Shown: in pieces, positions 1 through 8,863 of the stretch
Layout of the letters: every line of letters starts with the position of its first letter
How positions within the stretch are numbered: the stretch's first letter is position 1
Source of the DNA: Rhizobiaceae bacterium
GTDB taxonomy: Bacteria > Pseudomonadota > Alphaproteobacteria > Rhizobiales > Rhizobiaceae
DNA length: 33,507 nucleotides
NCBI GenBank assembly: GCA_028279875.1
Contig: JANQMU010000137.1
Span: 1-33,507 of the forward strand
Direction: 5' to 3'
Translations under genes and position numbers: made by a program
The notes under the pieces: model-generated
What the model saw: only the letters and a program-made list of their open reading frames with translations
Database searches by the model: none
What the model was told of the DNA's origin: nothing

Positions 1-5
1 TCGTC

Positions 6-962
6 ATGGCCCTGGTCGTCGCACCGATCAGCGGCAACTGGCCGGACTTCGACATCCTCCGCACATTCGGTTTCTATCTGGCGGTCGCGGCCGGCGCCGG
101 GATCATGGCCGGGCTGATCGTCAAGTTCTTTCAGCTGGCGCTGTTCGAGCGGCCGGCCTCACCCTCCCGGGCCATGCTGCATTGGCTGAGGACCGCCGTG
201 ATCCGCGACGACAGGCTGGTCAACACGGTCCATTCCTTCATCCCCCTGCTGCTGTTCGTGTCAGGATTCTCGATCTTGAAGGGCGCCATCGGGCTGCTCC
301 ATCCTTTCAGTTGGGACCGGTTCTTTCGCGATCTCGACGCCACGCTGAGCGGCGGGCGCCTGCCGCATGAATGGCTGGAGGCGATCATCTCCAGCCCGCT
401 GGCGGTCTCGATCGTCAATTTCAACTATAATCTGTGGTATTTCATCATCCTCGGCAGCTATTTCGCCATCGGCATGGCGGCCCGGAATTCGCCGGACCGC
501 ATGCGGTTTCTCAACGCGTTTTTCCTGCTCTGGCTGATCGCCGGCGTCTTCATCGCCTTCGTCTTTTCCTCCGCCGGGCCGGTCTACTTCGAACGTCTCG
601 GCCTCGGCCCGGACTACGTGCCGCTGATGGATGATCTCCATGCCGCCGCCGAGCACTATCAGATCTGGGCGCTTTCGACCCAGGAAACGCTCTGGGAAGG
701 GTTCATCGGTACGCGGCGGGGCTCGGCCGGCATTTCGGCTTTCCCGTCACTGCATGTGGCGACATCGTTTCTGGTGGCGATCTATGCCACCCACTGCCGG
801 TCGAAACTGGCCATTCCGGCATGGATCTTTGCCGCCGGCATCCTGCTCGGCTCCGTGGTGCTGGCATGGCATTACGTCGTCGACGGCTATGCCGGCGCCG
901 TGCTGGCGGTGCTGATCTGGAAGATGGCCGGCTGGAAACTATTCAAGTCGGAAATCCGCTAA
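6..962 (+). CDS. PAP2-superfamily membrane phosphatase / phosphotransferase
   Basis: This is a multi-pass inner-membrane protein of the type 2 phosphatidic acid phosphatase (PAP2) superfamily, which also includes inositol-phosphorylceramide-synthase-like enzymes. The acid-phosphatase signature is near the C-terminus: AFPSLHVAT with His-250, and WHYVVDGYAG with His-289 and Asp-293, in the order expected for the catalytic His and the His/Asp pair. About six to seven hydrophobic segments are visible, for example residues 22-45, 78-98, 143-158, 171-190, 253-263 and 269-297. The family hydrolyses or transfers phosphate on lipid substrates at the periplasmic face; the substrate here cannot be read. 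The ATG at 6 is the first in the window and the frame is open to the window edge, so the true start may lie upstream. Its TAA overlaps the stop of the convergent dat gene by a few bases. Confidence 0.8.
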   Translation: MALVVAPISGNWPDFDILRTFGFYLAVAAGAGIMAGLIVKFFQLALFERPASPSRAMLHWLRTAVIRDDRLVNTVHSFIPLLLFVSGFSILKGAIGLLHPFSWDRFFRDLDATLSGGRLPHEWLEAIISSPLAVSIVNFNYNLWYFIILGSYFAIGMAARNSPDRMRFLNAFFLLWLIAGVFIAFVFSSAGPVYFERLGLGPDYVPLMDDLHAAAEHYQIWALSTQETLWEGFIGTRRGSAGISAFPSLHVATSFLVAIYATHCRSKLAIPAWIFAAGILLGSVVLAWHYVVDGYAGAVLAVLIWKMAGWKLFKSEIR

Positions 963-1813
963 ATTGCGGATTTGCGCATCTCGGCAATGTAGACGTCACG
1001 AAGCTGGCGGGCGACCGGCCCGACGGTTCCGTCGCCGACCGGCTGCCCGTCGATCTCCACCACCGGATTGACAAATCCCGACGCGGAGGTTGAAAACGCC
1101 TCGCGAGCGACATGCGCCTCCTCGACCGAAAACGGTCGTTCCTCGACCGTCATCTGCAGTTTGCGCGCGCATTCCAGAACCGCCCGCCGGGTGATCCCGT
1201 TGAGGATCAGATTGGAGATGTCGCGCGTCACGATCACCCCGTCGGCGGTGACGATATAGGCATTGTTCGAGGACCCCTCGGTCACCAGCCCGTCACGCAC
1301 CATCCAGGCGTCGTCGGCGCCCTTCGAACGGGCCTCCATCTTGGCCAGCGACGGATAGAGCAGTTGCACCGTCTTGATGTCGCAGCGCGTCCAGCGCTCG
1401 TCTTTCACCGTCGCGATTTTCTGGCCGCGTTCGGCCAGCGGATTGTCGATCAGCGCCTTCGTCTGGGTGAACAGGACCGTCGTCGGCGGTGTCCCCTCCG
1501 GCGGAAAGATGAAATCGCGATCGGCGGCACCGCGCGACACCTGAAGATAGACAAGTCCTTCCCGGAGATCATTAGAAGCAACCAAACGCCGGTGGACATC
1601 CAGCAACTGGTCATCACTCATGTCGAATGTCATGTTCAGTTCACCGAGAGAGCGCCGCAGACGCCCGCAATGGCCGGCGAAATCGACCAGCATACCGTCC
1701 AGAACCGAGGTGACCTCATACACGGCGTCGGCAAAGAGAAACCCCCGGTCGAAGACGGAGATTTTCGCCTCGCCCTCCGGAACATAATCGCCATTCACAT
1801 AGACAGTCCGCAT
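959..1813 (-). CDS. dat: D-amino-acid aminotransferase (class IV PLP enzyme)
   Basis: This is a fold-type IV PLP aminotransferase of 284 residues, the usual length for the family. It starts with the characteristic YVNGDYVP and FDRGFLFADAVYEV blocks. The probable Schiff-base lysine is Lys-147 (RCDIKTVQLLYPSL), and the PLP-binding Glu-179 is in VTEGSSNNAY. D-amino-acid transaminases move the amino group of D-alanine and related D-amino acids to 2-oxoglutarate, giving D-glutamate and a 2-oxo acid. A branched-chain or 4-amino-4-deoxychorismate activity cannot be excluded from sequence alone. The neighbouring D-glutamate genes favour the D-amino-acid role: the gene follows dgcA by only 3 bp and is the last gene of the minus-strand run. 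Its product D-Glu would be the substrate of DgcN. Confidence 0.83.
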   Translation of the reverse strand: MRTVYVNGDYVPEGEAKISVFDRGFLFADAVYEVTSVLDGMLVDFAGHCGRLRRSLGELNMTFDMSDDQLLDVHRRLVASNDLREGLVYLQVSRGAADRDFIFPPEGTPPTTVLFTQTKALIDNPLAERGQKIATVKDERWTRCDIKTVQLLYPSLAKMEARSKGADDAWMVRDGLVTEGSSNNAYIVTADGVIVTRDISNLILNGITRRAVLECARKLQMTVEERPFSVEEAHVAREAFSTSASGFVNPVVEIDGQPVGDGTVGPVARQLRDVYIAEMRKSAI

Positions 1814-1816
1814 GAT

Positions 1817-2803
1817 TCAGCCCCAGAGTCGTGAAGTGGAAGGATGCACACCGACGGCATCATAGGTCAATCCATCCGCGCGGTCCGACCGCAGCAGCAG
1901 CGGACCGTCCAGATCGACGATCTGCGCGCCCTGCGCCAGCAGCACGGCCGGCGCCATCGCGAGCGACGAGGCGACCATACAGCCGACCATGATGCCGAAA
2001 CCCATGGCGACGGCATCGGCCTTCAGCGCCAGCGCTTCCGTCAGCCCGCCGGTCTTGTCCAGCTTGATGTTGATCATGTCATATTTGCCGCGCAGCGCCG
2101 GCAGCGACGTGCGGTCGTGACAGCTTTCATCGGCGCAGACCGGCACCGGACGCTCGAGAGAAAGCAGCGCCTCGTCCTCGCCGGCCGCAAAGGGCTGCTC
2201 CACCATCTTGATGCCGAGCCGCACCAGATGCGGCACCAGCGCCTCATAGGTCTCCACCGTCCAGCCCTCATTGGCATCGACGATGATTTCCGCCTGCGGC
2301 GCACCGTCGCGAACGGCCTCCAGGCGCTGCAGGTCTCCCTGGCCGCCCAGTTTGATCTTCAGCAACGGCCGGTGCGCGTTGTCCCGCGCCTTTTGCCGCA
2401 TGATGTCCGGTGCGTCCAGCGACAGGGTGAACGCGGTCGGCACCGGTTGGGGCGCCGGCAGGCCGGCCAGCGCATGAGCGCGACGGCCGGTCCGTTTGGC
2501 CTGCAGGTCCCACAGCGCGCAATCGACCGCATTGCGCGCCGCCCCGGCCGGCAGGCACTCCTGCAGATGCTCGCGGTCGACAACGGGATCGTCACGCAGG
2601 GCCGCGATTGTCTCCATAACCCCCTCGACGCTCTCGCCGTAACGGGCATAGGGCACGCTCTCGCCGCGGCCGGCATGGGTTCCGTCGCTGAGCGTCACGG
2701 TCACCACCCGGGCTTCGGTGCGCGAACCACGCGATATGGTGAAGGCCTCAGCCAGTGGAAAAACCGTTTCCGCGACATCGAGAGCCAGTCGCCCGGCGAT
2801 CAT
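1817..2803 (-). CDS. dgcA: Enolase-superfamily racemase, probable N-acetyl-D-glutamate racemase DgcA
   Basis: This 328-residue protein belongs to the muconate-lactonizing/dipeptide-epimerase branch of the enolase superfamily. The catalytic framework is complete: a KxK pair at Lys-149/Lys-151 (LLKIKLGG), metal ligands Asp-176 (IIVDANEGW), Glu-202 (MVEQPF) and Asp-225 (CADES), and the opposite general base Lys-247 (NIKLDKTGG). Older annotation would call it L-Ala-D/L-Glu epimerase. Paired with a DUF1611/DgcN gene, it matches DgcA of the described D-glutamate catabolic pathway, which racemises N-acetyl-D-Glu to N-acetyl-L-Glu. Its ATG overlaps the dgcN stop as ATGA, so the two are probably translationally coupled. 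Dipeptide epimerisation of murein peptides remains an alternative and would still fit the peptidoglycan context. Confidence 0.82.
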   Translation of the reverse strand: MIAGRLALDVAETVFPLAEAFTISRGSRTEARVVTVTLSDGTHAGRGESVPYARYGESVEGVMETIAALRDDPVVDREHLQECLPAGAARNAVDCALWDLQAKRTGRRAHALAGLPAPQPVPTAFTLSLDAPDIMRQKARDNAHRPLLKIKLGGQGDLQRLEAVRDGAPQAEIIVDANEGWTVETYEALVPHLVRLGIKMVEQPFAAGEDEALLSLERPVPVCADESCHDRTSLPALRGKYDMINIKLDKTGGLTEALALKADAVAMGFGIMVGCMVASSLAMAPAVLLAQGAQIVDLDGPLLLRSDRADGLTYDAVGVHPSTSRLWG

Positions 2804-3795
2804 GGCAGCGCGTCCACCAGCCGCGCGGCACCATGCCGGAACGGATCGACAGTCGGCAGACCCAGGCGATCCTCCACTTTCCGCGCGTAATCCAGCCCCT
2901 CCTGCTCACCCATCGCGGATGTATTGAGCGCGACACCGGTCACTTCGCAGGCGGGATTGACGATCCTCGCCATGACCAGCGCCGTATCGCGCAGGCTCTC
3001 AAAACTCTGAGCCTGATAGTCCGGCAGGCCGCGCATATGCGGCCGGTTGGGTTCGTCGCACAGGATCATCGCATCGGGCTGACCACCATGGATCAAAGCC
3101 AGCGACACGCCGGAATAGGACGGGTGAAAGATGCTGCCCTGCCCCTCGATCACATCCCAATGATCGGCATCGTTTGCAGGCGTCAAATGCTCGACCGCAC
3201 CGGCCATGAAATCGGCGACAACCGCATCGAGCGGCACGCCGCTTCCCGTTATCAGGATCCCGGTCTGGCCCGTTGCGCGAAACGAGGCCTTCATGCCCCT
3301 TTGCTGCATCTCGCGTTCGAGGCACAGGGCGGTGTACATCTTGCCGACCGAACAATCGGTGCCGATCAGGAGACAGCGCTTGCCGGACCGCTTTTGGCCA
3401 TTGGCGATCGGATAGGGCTCACGCGGTATGCGCACATCGTGCAGCGACCGACCCTGCGCCCGCGCATGCTCCACCAGGGTTTCATCGTCACCGAGCAGCG
3501 TATGCAGCCCGGATGCGATATCCAGACCGGCGGACAACGCGTCCGTCAGCACCCGCATCCAGCCGCCCGATATGAAGCCGCCCCGGTTGGCAACGCCGAT
3601 GACCAGGGTTTTGGCGCCCCGCGCAACAGCCTCATCGAGGGTCAGATCCTCAAGGCCCATATCCGCGTTGCAGCCCGGCAGGCGCAACTGGCCAACCGCG
3701 AGTTCGGGCCGCCAGTCCTTGATGCCTTGCGCGACCTTCGCGGCCAGCTTGTCCGGGGCGTCGCCCAGAAACAGAAGATAGGGTGTCTGTATCAC
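2800..3795 (-). CDS. dgcN: DUF1611-family protein, probable D-glutamate N-acetyltransferase DgcN
   Basis: The protein has 331 residues. A P-loop-like segment, GTDCSVGK, lies at 145-152 in a C-terminal NTPase-like half, after an N-terminal domain containing the motif GVANRGGFISGGW (about 67-79). This is the DUF1611 architecture. In the published D-glutamate catabolic pathway of marine proteobacteria, DgcN N-acetylates D-Glu using acetyl-CoA and DgcA then racemises the product. I assign the role by family plus the ATGA-coupled partner downstream. The protein is cytosolic, with no signal peptide. It is preceded by a 117-bp gap after xylA that could hold its own promoter, though no convincing one is readable. 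No dedicated DgcR-type regulator is adjacent. Confidence 0.8.
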   Translation of the reverse strand: MIQTPYLLFLGDAPDKLAAKVAQGIKDWRPELAVGQLRLPGCNADMGLEDLTLDEAVARGAKTLVIGVANRGGFISGGWMRVLTDALSAGLDIASGLHTLLGDDETLVEHARAQGRSLHDVRIPREPYPIANGQKRSGKRCLLIGTDCSVGKMYTALCLEREMQQRGMKASFRATGQTGILITGSGVPLDAVVADFMAGAVEHLTPANDADHWDVIEGQGSIFHPSYSGVSLALIHGGQPDAMILCDEPNRPHMRGLPDYQAQSFESLRDTALVMARIVNPACEVTGVALNTSAMGEQEGLDYARKVEDRLGLPTVDPFRHGAARLVDALP

Positions 3796-3886
3796 GTGTC
3801 ACTCCGCTCATCCGACAGGGAACCCGGCCGGATTTATGGATGGTTGGATCAGGCGAGGCCAGAGCCAATTTGTGACAAGCCGCGAA

Positions 3887-3904
3887 GCACCGGTCAACCG
3901 GCGC
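3887..3904 (-). terminator. Small hairpin downstream of xylA
   Basis: On the minus-strand RNA, GCGCCGG and CCGGUGC pair around a UUGA tetraloop, with one G-U pair. The hairpin begins about 9 bp after the xylA stop. No U-tract follows, so it is more likely an RNA 3'-end stabiliser or weak pause site than an intrinsic terminator. The rest of the 117-bp xylA-dgcN gap shows nothing I can call. Confidence 0.3.
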
Positions 3905-3912
3905 CGCGGAAC

Positions 3913-5223
3913 TCAGACATAACGGTTAACGATATTCTCCAGATACTCCTGCCGGCCGGATTTTGCCTTCGGATTGACATCCGCCGATTCGACATATCCG
4001 GCAATGTCGTCGAGCGAGTAGCCACCCTCCAGCATCTTTCGGGCCTCTTCGCCATGCCAGCCGGCATAGCGATCCTCCACGAAAGAGGCGAGCGCGCCGT
4101 CTTCCATCATCGCGGCCGCCGCTTTCAGGCCGCGGGCGCAGCAATCCATGCCGCCGATATGGGCGATCAGCAGATCGTCGGGTTCGATCGACTGGCGGCG
4201 CAGCTTGGCGTCGAAATTGGTTCCGCCGGTGACGAAACCACCGCCCTTGAGGACCTGATAGTAGGCCAGCGCCATCTCCGGCACATTGTTGGGGAACTGG
4301 TCCGTGTCCCAGCCGGACTGGTAATCATTGCGGTTCATGTCGATCGAGCCGAAAATGCCGAGCGCATTGGCTGTCGCCAGTTCATGCTCGAAGGAGTGAC
4401 CCGCCAGGATGGCGTGCCCCTGTTCGATATTCACCTTGACCTCGTTCTCCAGGCCATAGCGCTTGAGAAACCCGTAGACGGTGGCCACGTCGAAATCATA
4501 TTGGTGTTTCGTCGGCTCCTGCGGTTTAGGCTCGATGAGGATCGTGCCACCGAAGCCGATCTTGTGCTTGTAGTCGACGACGAGAGCGAGAAACCGGCCA
4601 AGCTGATCGAGTTCGCGCGCCATGTCGGTGTTGAGCAGCGTCTCATAGCCTTCCCGGCCACCCCACAGCACGTAGTTTTCACCGCCAAGCCGGTGGGTCG
4701 CGTCGATGCAGGTTTTGACGGTCGCGGCGGCGAAGGCAAAGACATCCGGGTCGGGATTGGTGGCGGCGCCGGCCATATAACGGCTTTGCGAAAACAGATT
4801 GGCCGTTCCCCATAAAAGCTTGACGCCGGTTTCCGCCTGCTTGACTTCAAACAGGTCGACGATCTCGTTGAGATTCCTGGTATTTTCGGCAAAATTGGCG
4901 CCCTCGGGCCGAACATCGGCATCATGGAAACAGTAATAGGGAACGCCGAGCGCCTGAAACATTTCGAAGGCGACATCGGCCTTCAGTTTCGCCTTTTCCA
5001 TCGTGTCGCCAAACCAAGGCCGGTCGAAGGTCTGGCCGCCGAACGGATCGAGTCCGGGCCAGACGAAATTGTGCCAGTAGCACACGGCAAAGCGCAGGTG
5101 GTCCTCCATCCGTTTGCCGAGCACGACCTCGTCCGGCTGGTAGTGGCGGAAGGCCAGCGGGTTGGTGCTGTCGGGCCCTTCAAAGGGGATGCGTTCGATC
5201 TCGCCGAAAAAACCTGTGCTCAT
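3913..5223 (-). CDS. xylA: Xylose isomerase
   Basis: Interconverts D-xylose and D-xylulose in the cytosol; a TIM-barrel, divalent-metal enzyme. The 436-residue length is normal for the long (class II) bacterial form. The catalytic His-100 with Asp-101 and Asp-103 is in YCFHDADVRPEG. The signature VLWGGREGYE is at 185-194. Metal and substrate ligands Glu-231/Lys-233 are in LIEPKPQEPTKHQYDFD, and Glu-267/His-270 in NIEQGHA. The start codon overlaps the xylB stop by 4 bp (ATGA), so xylB and xylA are translationally coupled. Unlike E. coli xylAB, the isomerase is here the last xylose gene and is followed co-directionally by dgcN. Confidence 0.97.
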   Translation of the reverse strand: MSTGFFGEIERIPFEGPDSTNPLAFRHYQPDEVVLGKRMEDHLRFAVCYWHNFVWPGLDPFGGQTFDRPWFGDTMEKAKLKADVAFEMFQALGVPYYCFHDADVRPEGANFAENTRNLNEIVDLFEVKQAETGVKLLWGTANLFSQSRYMAGAATNPDPDVFAFAAATVKTCIDATHRLGGENYVLWGGREGYETLLNTDMARELDQLGRFLALVVDYKHKIGFGGTILIEPKPQEPTKHQYDFDVATVYGFLKRYGLENEVKVNIEQGHAILAGHSFEHELATANALGIFGSIDMNRNDYQSGWDTDQFPNNVPEMALAYYQVLKGGGFVTGGTNFDAKLRRQSIEPDDLLIAHIGGMDCCARGLKAAAAMMEDGALASFVEDRYAGWHGEEARKMLEGGYSLDDIAGYVESADVNPKAKSGRQEYLENIVNRYV

Positions 5224-6671
5224 GAAAGTATACTCCGAATTGCTGGATAGGTTTTCCGATAGTGCTCATAGGCGTCGTCGAACGCGGCCCGAAGCGCCGT
5301 CTCCGGCTGAATGATCCGATCCACAGCAGGTGTTGTGCAAAGCGACAGGGCGCTGTCGTCCAGTGTCGCCAGCATGCCGAGACGCGCCGCCCCGAAAGCC
5401 GCGCCGACATCGCCGGCACCGGACACCGCGACCGGCACGTCCAGCGCCGTCGCGATAGTCCGCAGCCAGATGTCCGACCGGGAGCCACCGCCCGCCGCCT
5501 GAAGATACTCCACATCGGTGCCGGCGGCGCGCAACGCTTCGAGGCTGTCTCTGAACGCGAAGGCGACCCCCTGCAAAATGGCCGCCGTGACCGCGGGCCG
5601 GTCGCTCTGATGGGATATGCCCGTCAGCGCGCCGCGAATCCGGGCATCATTGTGGGGCGTTCGCTCGCCCGACAGATAGGGCAGAAAGACCGGACCGGGC
5701 GCCTGCAATGTGTCTCCCAGCTCCGCGGTCAGCGCCTCGGCACTCAGGCCGGTAATGCCGGCAAACCAGTTCAGTGTATCCGTCGCCGACAGGATGACAC
5801 CCATCTGGTGCCACAGTTCCGGCGCCGCGTGGCAGAACGCATGGACGGCGCTTTCCGGGTTCGGTCGATAGGCACTGTTCGCCGCAAAGATCACCCCGGA
5901 CGTGCCGAGCGAAATGAAGGCGTCGCCATCCTCCACCGTGCCCATGCCGATGGCGGTGGCCGCATTGTCCCCCGCTCCTCCAGCAACGATCACATCTCCC
6001 GACATGCCCCAGACGGCGGCAAGCTCCCGCCGCAGCGTGCCGCTCGCCCGCGACCCCTCGACGAGCCGCGGCATCTGGTCGGGATCCATGCCCGACTCCG
6101 ACAGCAGTTGCGGCGACCATTGCCGCTTGCCGACGTCGAGCCAGCTCGTGCCCGACGCGTCCGACATTTCGGACACATGCTCTCCAGTCATCCATAGCCG
6201 AAGATAGTCCTTCGGCAGCAGCACCTTGGCGACCCTGGAAAACAGGTCCGGTTCGTTGTTTTTCACCCAGAGCAGTTTGGGCGCGGTGAAACCGGGAAAG
6301 ACGATGTTGCCCGACAATGCGCGAAAAACCGGATTGGCATCGAGTTCGGCCGCCTCGGCATGGCTGCGCGTGTCATTCCATAAAATGCAGGGCCGCAAGA
6401 CGCGGTCGGCATCGTCAACCAGCGTCGCCCCGTGCATATGACCGGAAAAGCCAATCCCGGTGACCGCTGCAAGGCGCGCCGGATCACTGCGCTTGAGCTC
6501 GGACATTGCTGCCTCGGTGGCAGTGATCCAGTCCGCCGGATCCTGTTCGGACCAGCCCGCCGCCGGCCGCGAGACATCCAGCGGCGCCGTCGCCGAGGCG
6601 ATGATGGACTGCTCCTCATCCATCAGCACCGTCTTGACGCCGGAGGTTCCCAGATCAATTCCCAGATACAT
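5220..6671 (-). CDS. xylB: Xylulokinase
   Basis: Phosphorylates D-xylulose to D-xylulose-5-phosphate, which enters the pentose phosphate pathway. This is an FGGY-family kinase of 483 residues. The N-terminal ATPase-fold motif GIDLGTSG is at 4-11, a substrate-loop motif SGHMHG at 76-81, and the probable catalytic base Asp-235 in GGAGDNAATAIGMG. The C-terminal adenosine-binding motif AAGGGSRSDIWL is also present. A strong ribosome-binding site, GGAGG, lies 4 bp before the ATG at 6671. The gene follows xylG by 34 bp and overlaps xylA. Confidence 0.96.
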   Translation of the reverse strand: MYLGIDLGTSGVKTVLMDEEQSIIASATAPLDVSRPAAGWSEQDPADWITATEAAMSELKRSDPARLAAVTGIGFSGHMHGATLVDDADRVLRPCILWNDTRSHAEAAELDANPVFRALSGNIVFPGFTAPKLLWVKNNEPDLFSRVAKVLLPKDYLRLWMTGEHVSEMSDASGTSWLDVGKRQWSPQLLSESGMDPDQMPRLVEGSRASGTLRRELAAVWGMSGDVIVAGGAGDNAATAIGMGTVEDGDAFISLGTSGVIFAANSAYRPNPESAVHAFCHAAPELWHQMGVILSATDTLNWFAGITGLSAEALTAELGDTLQAPGPVFLPYLSGERTPHNDARIRGALTGISHQSDRPAVTAAILQGVAFAFRDSLEALRAAGTDVEYLQAAGGGSRSDIWLRTIATALDVPVAVSGAGDVGAAFGAARLGMLATLDDSALSLCTTPAVDRIIQPETALRAAFDDAYEHYRKTYPAIRSILS

Positions 6672-6705
6672 GCCGCCTCCACATCTGCTGTCGTCCGCCT
6701 GGCGT

Positions 6706-7491
6706 TCAGTTCACCGCGCCCGGACCCGGCGTTGCACCGGGCGGGCATTTGCCGAGGATGATCATGCCCAGAACCTCATCCTCGTCGACATCCTGGGTTT
6801 TGGCGTGGCCGACGACCTGGCCGTTTTTCATCACAGCCACCCGGTCTGCCAGTTCGAACACGTCATGAATGTCGTGGCTGATCAGGAAAATGCCGATGCC
6901 CTCCGATTTGAGCTTCAGGATGAGCTCTGCAACCTGTGCCGTTTCCTCCGGGCCAAGCGCCGCCGTCGGCTCATCCATGATCAGGATGCGGGCGTTGAAC
7001 AGGATGGCGCGGGCAATCGCCACCGATTGCCGTTGCCCGCCAGACAGCGCCTTGACCGGCTCCTTGAAGCGCTGAAACCGCGGATTGAGCCGTCCCATCA
7101 CCTCCCGGGCGCTCGCTTCCATCGCCACATCGTCGAGCGTACCCCAGGATGTCATCAATTCGCGCCCGAGATACAGATTGGCCGCGGTATCGACATTGTC
7201 GGCCAGCGCCAGGGTCTGGTAGATGGTCTCGATGCCATAGCCCTTGGCGTCGCGCGGATTGGCGATGGTCGCCGGCTGACCGTCGACAAAGATCTCACCG
7301 CCGTCGCGCTGATAGGCGCCCGACAGGATTTTGATGAGCGTCGACTTGCCGGCACCATTGTGTCCCAGCAGCGCAACGACTTGGCCGGGGAACAGATCGA
7401 CCGAAGCATCGTCAACGGCGTGAATGCCGCCAAACGAAATCGAAATGTGTTTCATGTCCACCAGGGGCGGCGCATCGGTTGCTGCGTTCAT
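6706..7491 (-). CDS. xylG: Xylose ABC transporter, single-domain ATP-binding subunit
   Basis: ATPase of the sugar ABC importer. Walker A GHNGAGKST is at 43-51, the ABC signature LSGGQ at 149-153, Walker B ILIMDEP at 169-175, and the switch His in LISHDIHDVFELADRV. At 261 residues it has one nucleotide-binding domain. E. coli XylG and RbsA carry two fused domains (about 500 residues), so this is the short, FrcA-like form and probably works as a homodimer. It sits between xylH and xylB with small gaps. Xylose as substrate is inferred from the flanking xylA and xylB. Confidence 0.92.
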   Translation of the reverse strand: MNAATDAPPLVDMKHISISFGGIHAVDDASVDLFPGQVVALLGHNGAGKSTLIKILSGAYQRDGGEIFVDGQPATIANPRDAKGYGIETIYQTLALADNVDTAANLYLGRELMTSWGTLDDVAMEASAREVMGRLNPRFQRFKEPVKALSGGQRQSVAIARAILFNARILIMDEPTAALGPEETAQVAELILKLKSEGIGIFLISHDIHDVFELADRVAVMKNGQVVGHAKTQDVDEDEVLGMIILGKCPPGATPGPGAVN

Positions 7492-7505
7492 CGGTCTTTG
7501 CTCCC

Positions 7506-8828
7506 CTAATGCCGCGTTTTACGGTACAGCGAGTCGAGCCACACTGCGATCACGAGCACAATGCCGACGACGATGTTCTGCAGCGGCGTATCGAGCCCCA
7601 TCAGCACCATGCCCGACTGCAGCGACTGCATGACCAGCGCGCCGATCATCGCGCCGGCGATGGTGCCGACACCGCCGGCCAGCGACGTGCCGCCAATGAC
7701 CGCGGCGGCAATCGTCAAGAGCTCGTCGAGAGTGCCCTGCGCATTGGTGGCCGCATTGAGCCGCGCCGTCGAGATGGCGGCGGCGATGGCGCACAAGACG
7801 CCCATGATCATGAAGATCTTCATGGTGACCCAGCGGGTCTTGATACCGGCCAGATCAGCCGCTTCCGGATTGCCGCCCATGGCGAACACATAGCGTCCGA
7901 AGCGCGTCCGCGTGGCAATGAAGGTCATGACGATGGCGACGATGACGGCGACGAGGACCGGAATGGCAATGCCATGCGCAACGATCAGATCCGTCTCGCT
8001 GATCGTCAGATTGTTCGCCTGGATATATTTACGCACGATGCCGATCGGCCAGTAATAGGTATTGGCGATCAGCACCGCGCCAAGCACCAGGCCACAGCCG
8101 ATCGTGGCAAGGAACGCCTCGGCCCAGATCGGACGCAGCGGAAAACTGAAGCGCTTGCGCTGCCGGCGCGAATTGATGATGAGCGCGACGATCGCCAGGC
8201 AGACGATAATGCCGATGATCCAGCTCACCGTCGCGCCGACCGACCCCGCCGGACCGCCGCCCAGCAACCGGAAGGTCGAATCCATCGGCGCCACGGTCCG
8301 CCCCGACGTCACCCACCAGGCAGCGCCGCGCCAAACCAGCAGACCGCCGAGCGTCACGATGAAGGCCGGGACCCCCAGATAGGCGATGACATAGCCGTGC
8401 AGCGCCCCGATCGCCGCGCCGAGCGCGATGCCGACGGCAAGAGCGATCACCCAGGTCGCCGGATGGTCGAATCCGATCAGACCCGGCAGGATTTCTGCCT
8501 GGGTCACCGCCATGATCATGCCGACAAATCCTAGGATGGAACCGACCGACAGGTCGATATTGCGGGTGACGATCACCAGCACCATGCCGGTCGCCATAAC
8601 CGCGACCGACGCGGTCTGAACCGAGAGGTTCCAAAGATTTCGCGGCGTCAGGAAAAGACCGCCGGAGAAGATATCGAACAGGATCCAGATCAGCGCCAGC
8701 GCGCCGATCATGCCGAGCATGCGGGTGTCGAGCTCAGTCGCCCTGATGAACCGCGCAACCGTCGACAGCTCCGACTGGCGCGCCGACCCGACCACTGCGG
8801 TTGATTGTGCCTCTGACGTGTCAGACAT
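7506..8828 (-). CDS. xylH: Xylose ABC transporter permease
   Basis: Inner-membrane permease of the ribose/xylose (BPD_transp_2) family with roughly ten or more hydrophobic segments. The conserved cytoplasmic loop GRYVFAMGGNPEAADLAGI is present, as is the C-terminal block GGTSLAGGVGTIAGAMIGAL. I place the start at the ATG at 8828 (440 residues) because GGGAGGGG-like sequence directly precedes it in the RNA. A longer reading frame back to 8864 would run into the terminator hairpin. It is longer than E. coli XylH because of an extra hydrophilic and hydrophobic stretch around INSRRQRKRFSFPLRP, in the middle of the protein. Confidence 0.93.
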   Translation of the reverse strand: MSDTSEAQSTAVVGSARQSELSTVARFIRATELDTRMLGMIGALALIWILFDIFSGGLFLTPRNLWNLSVQTASVAVMATGMVLVIVTRNIDLSVGSILGFVGMIMAVTQAEILPGLIGFDHPATWVIALAVGIALGAAIGALHGYVIAYLGVPAFIVTLGGLLVWRGAAWWVTSGRTVAPMDSTFRLLGGGPAGSVGATVSWIIGIIVCLAIVALIINSRRQRKRFSFPLRPIWAEAFLATIGCGLVLGAVLIANTYYWPIGIVRKYIQANNLTISETDLIVAHGIAIPVLVAVIVAIVMTFIATRTRFGRYVFAMGGNPEAADLAGIKTRWVTMKIFMIMGVLCAIAAAISTARLNAATNAQGTLDELLTIAAAVIGGTSLAGGVGTIAGAMIGALVMQSLQSGMVLMGLDTPLQNIVVGIVLVIAVWLDSLYRKTRH

Positions 8829-8863
8829 GGCCACCCCTCCCTGGAGACCGGCAAACAGTAGCA

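Noticed and set aside
3796..3912. A promoter for dgcN in the gap after xylA
   Set aside because: Only very weak matches could be found (for example TTGGCT with a 17-bp spacer and AACCAT), no better than chance.
2755..4815. A 686-codon open frame on the plus strand, antisense to dgcN and xylA
   Set aside because: It lies opposite well-supported enzymes with intact motifs, has no recognisable domain and is rich in Arg, His and Gln, as expected for an antisense shadow in GC-rich DNA.
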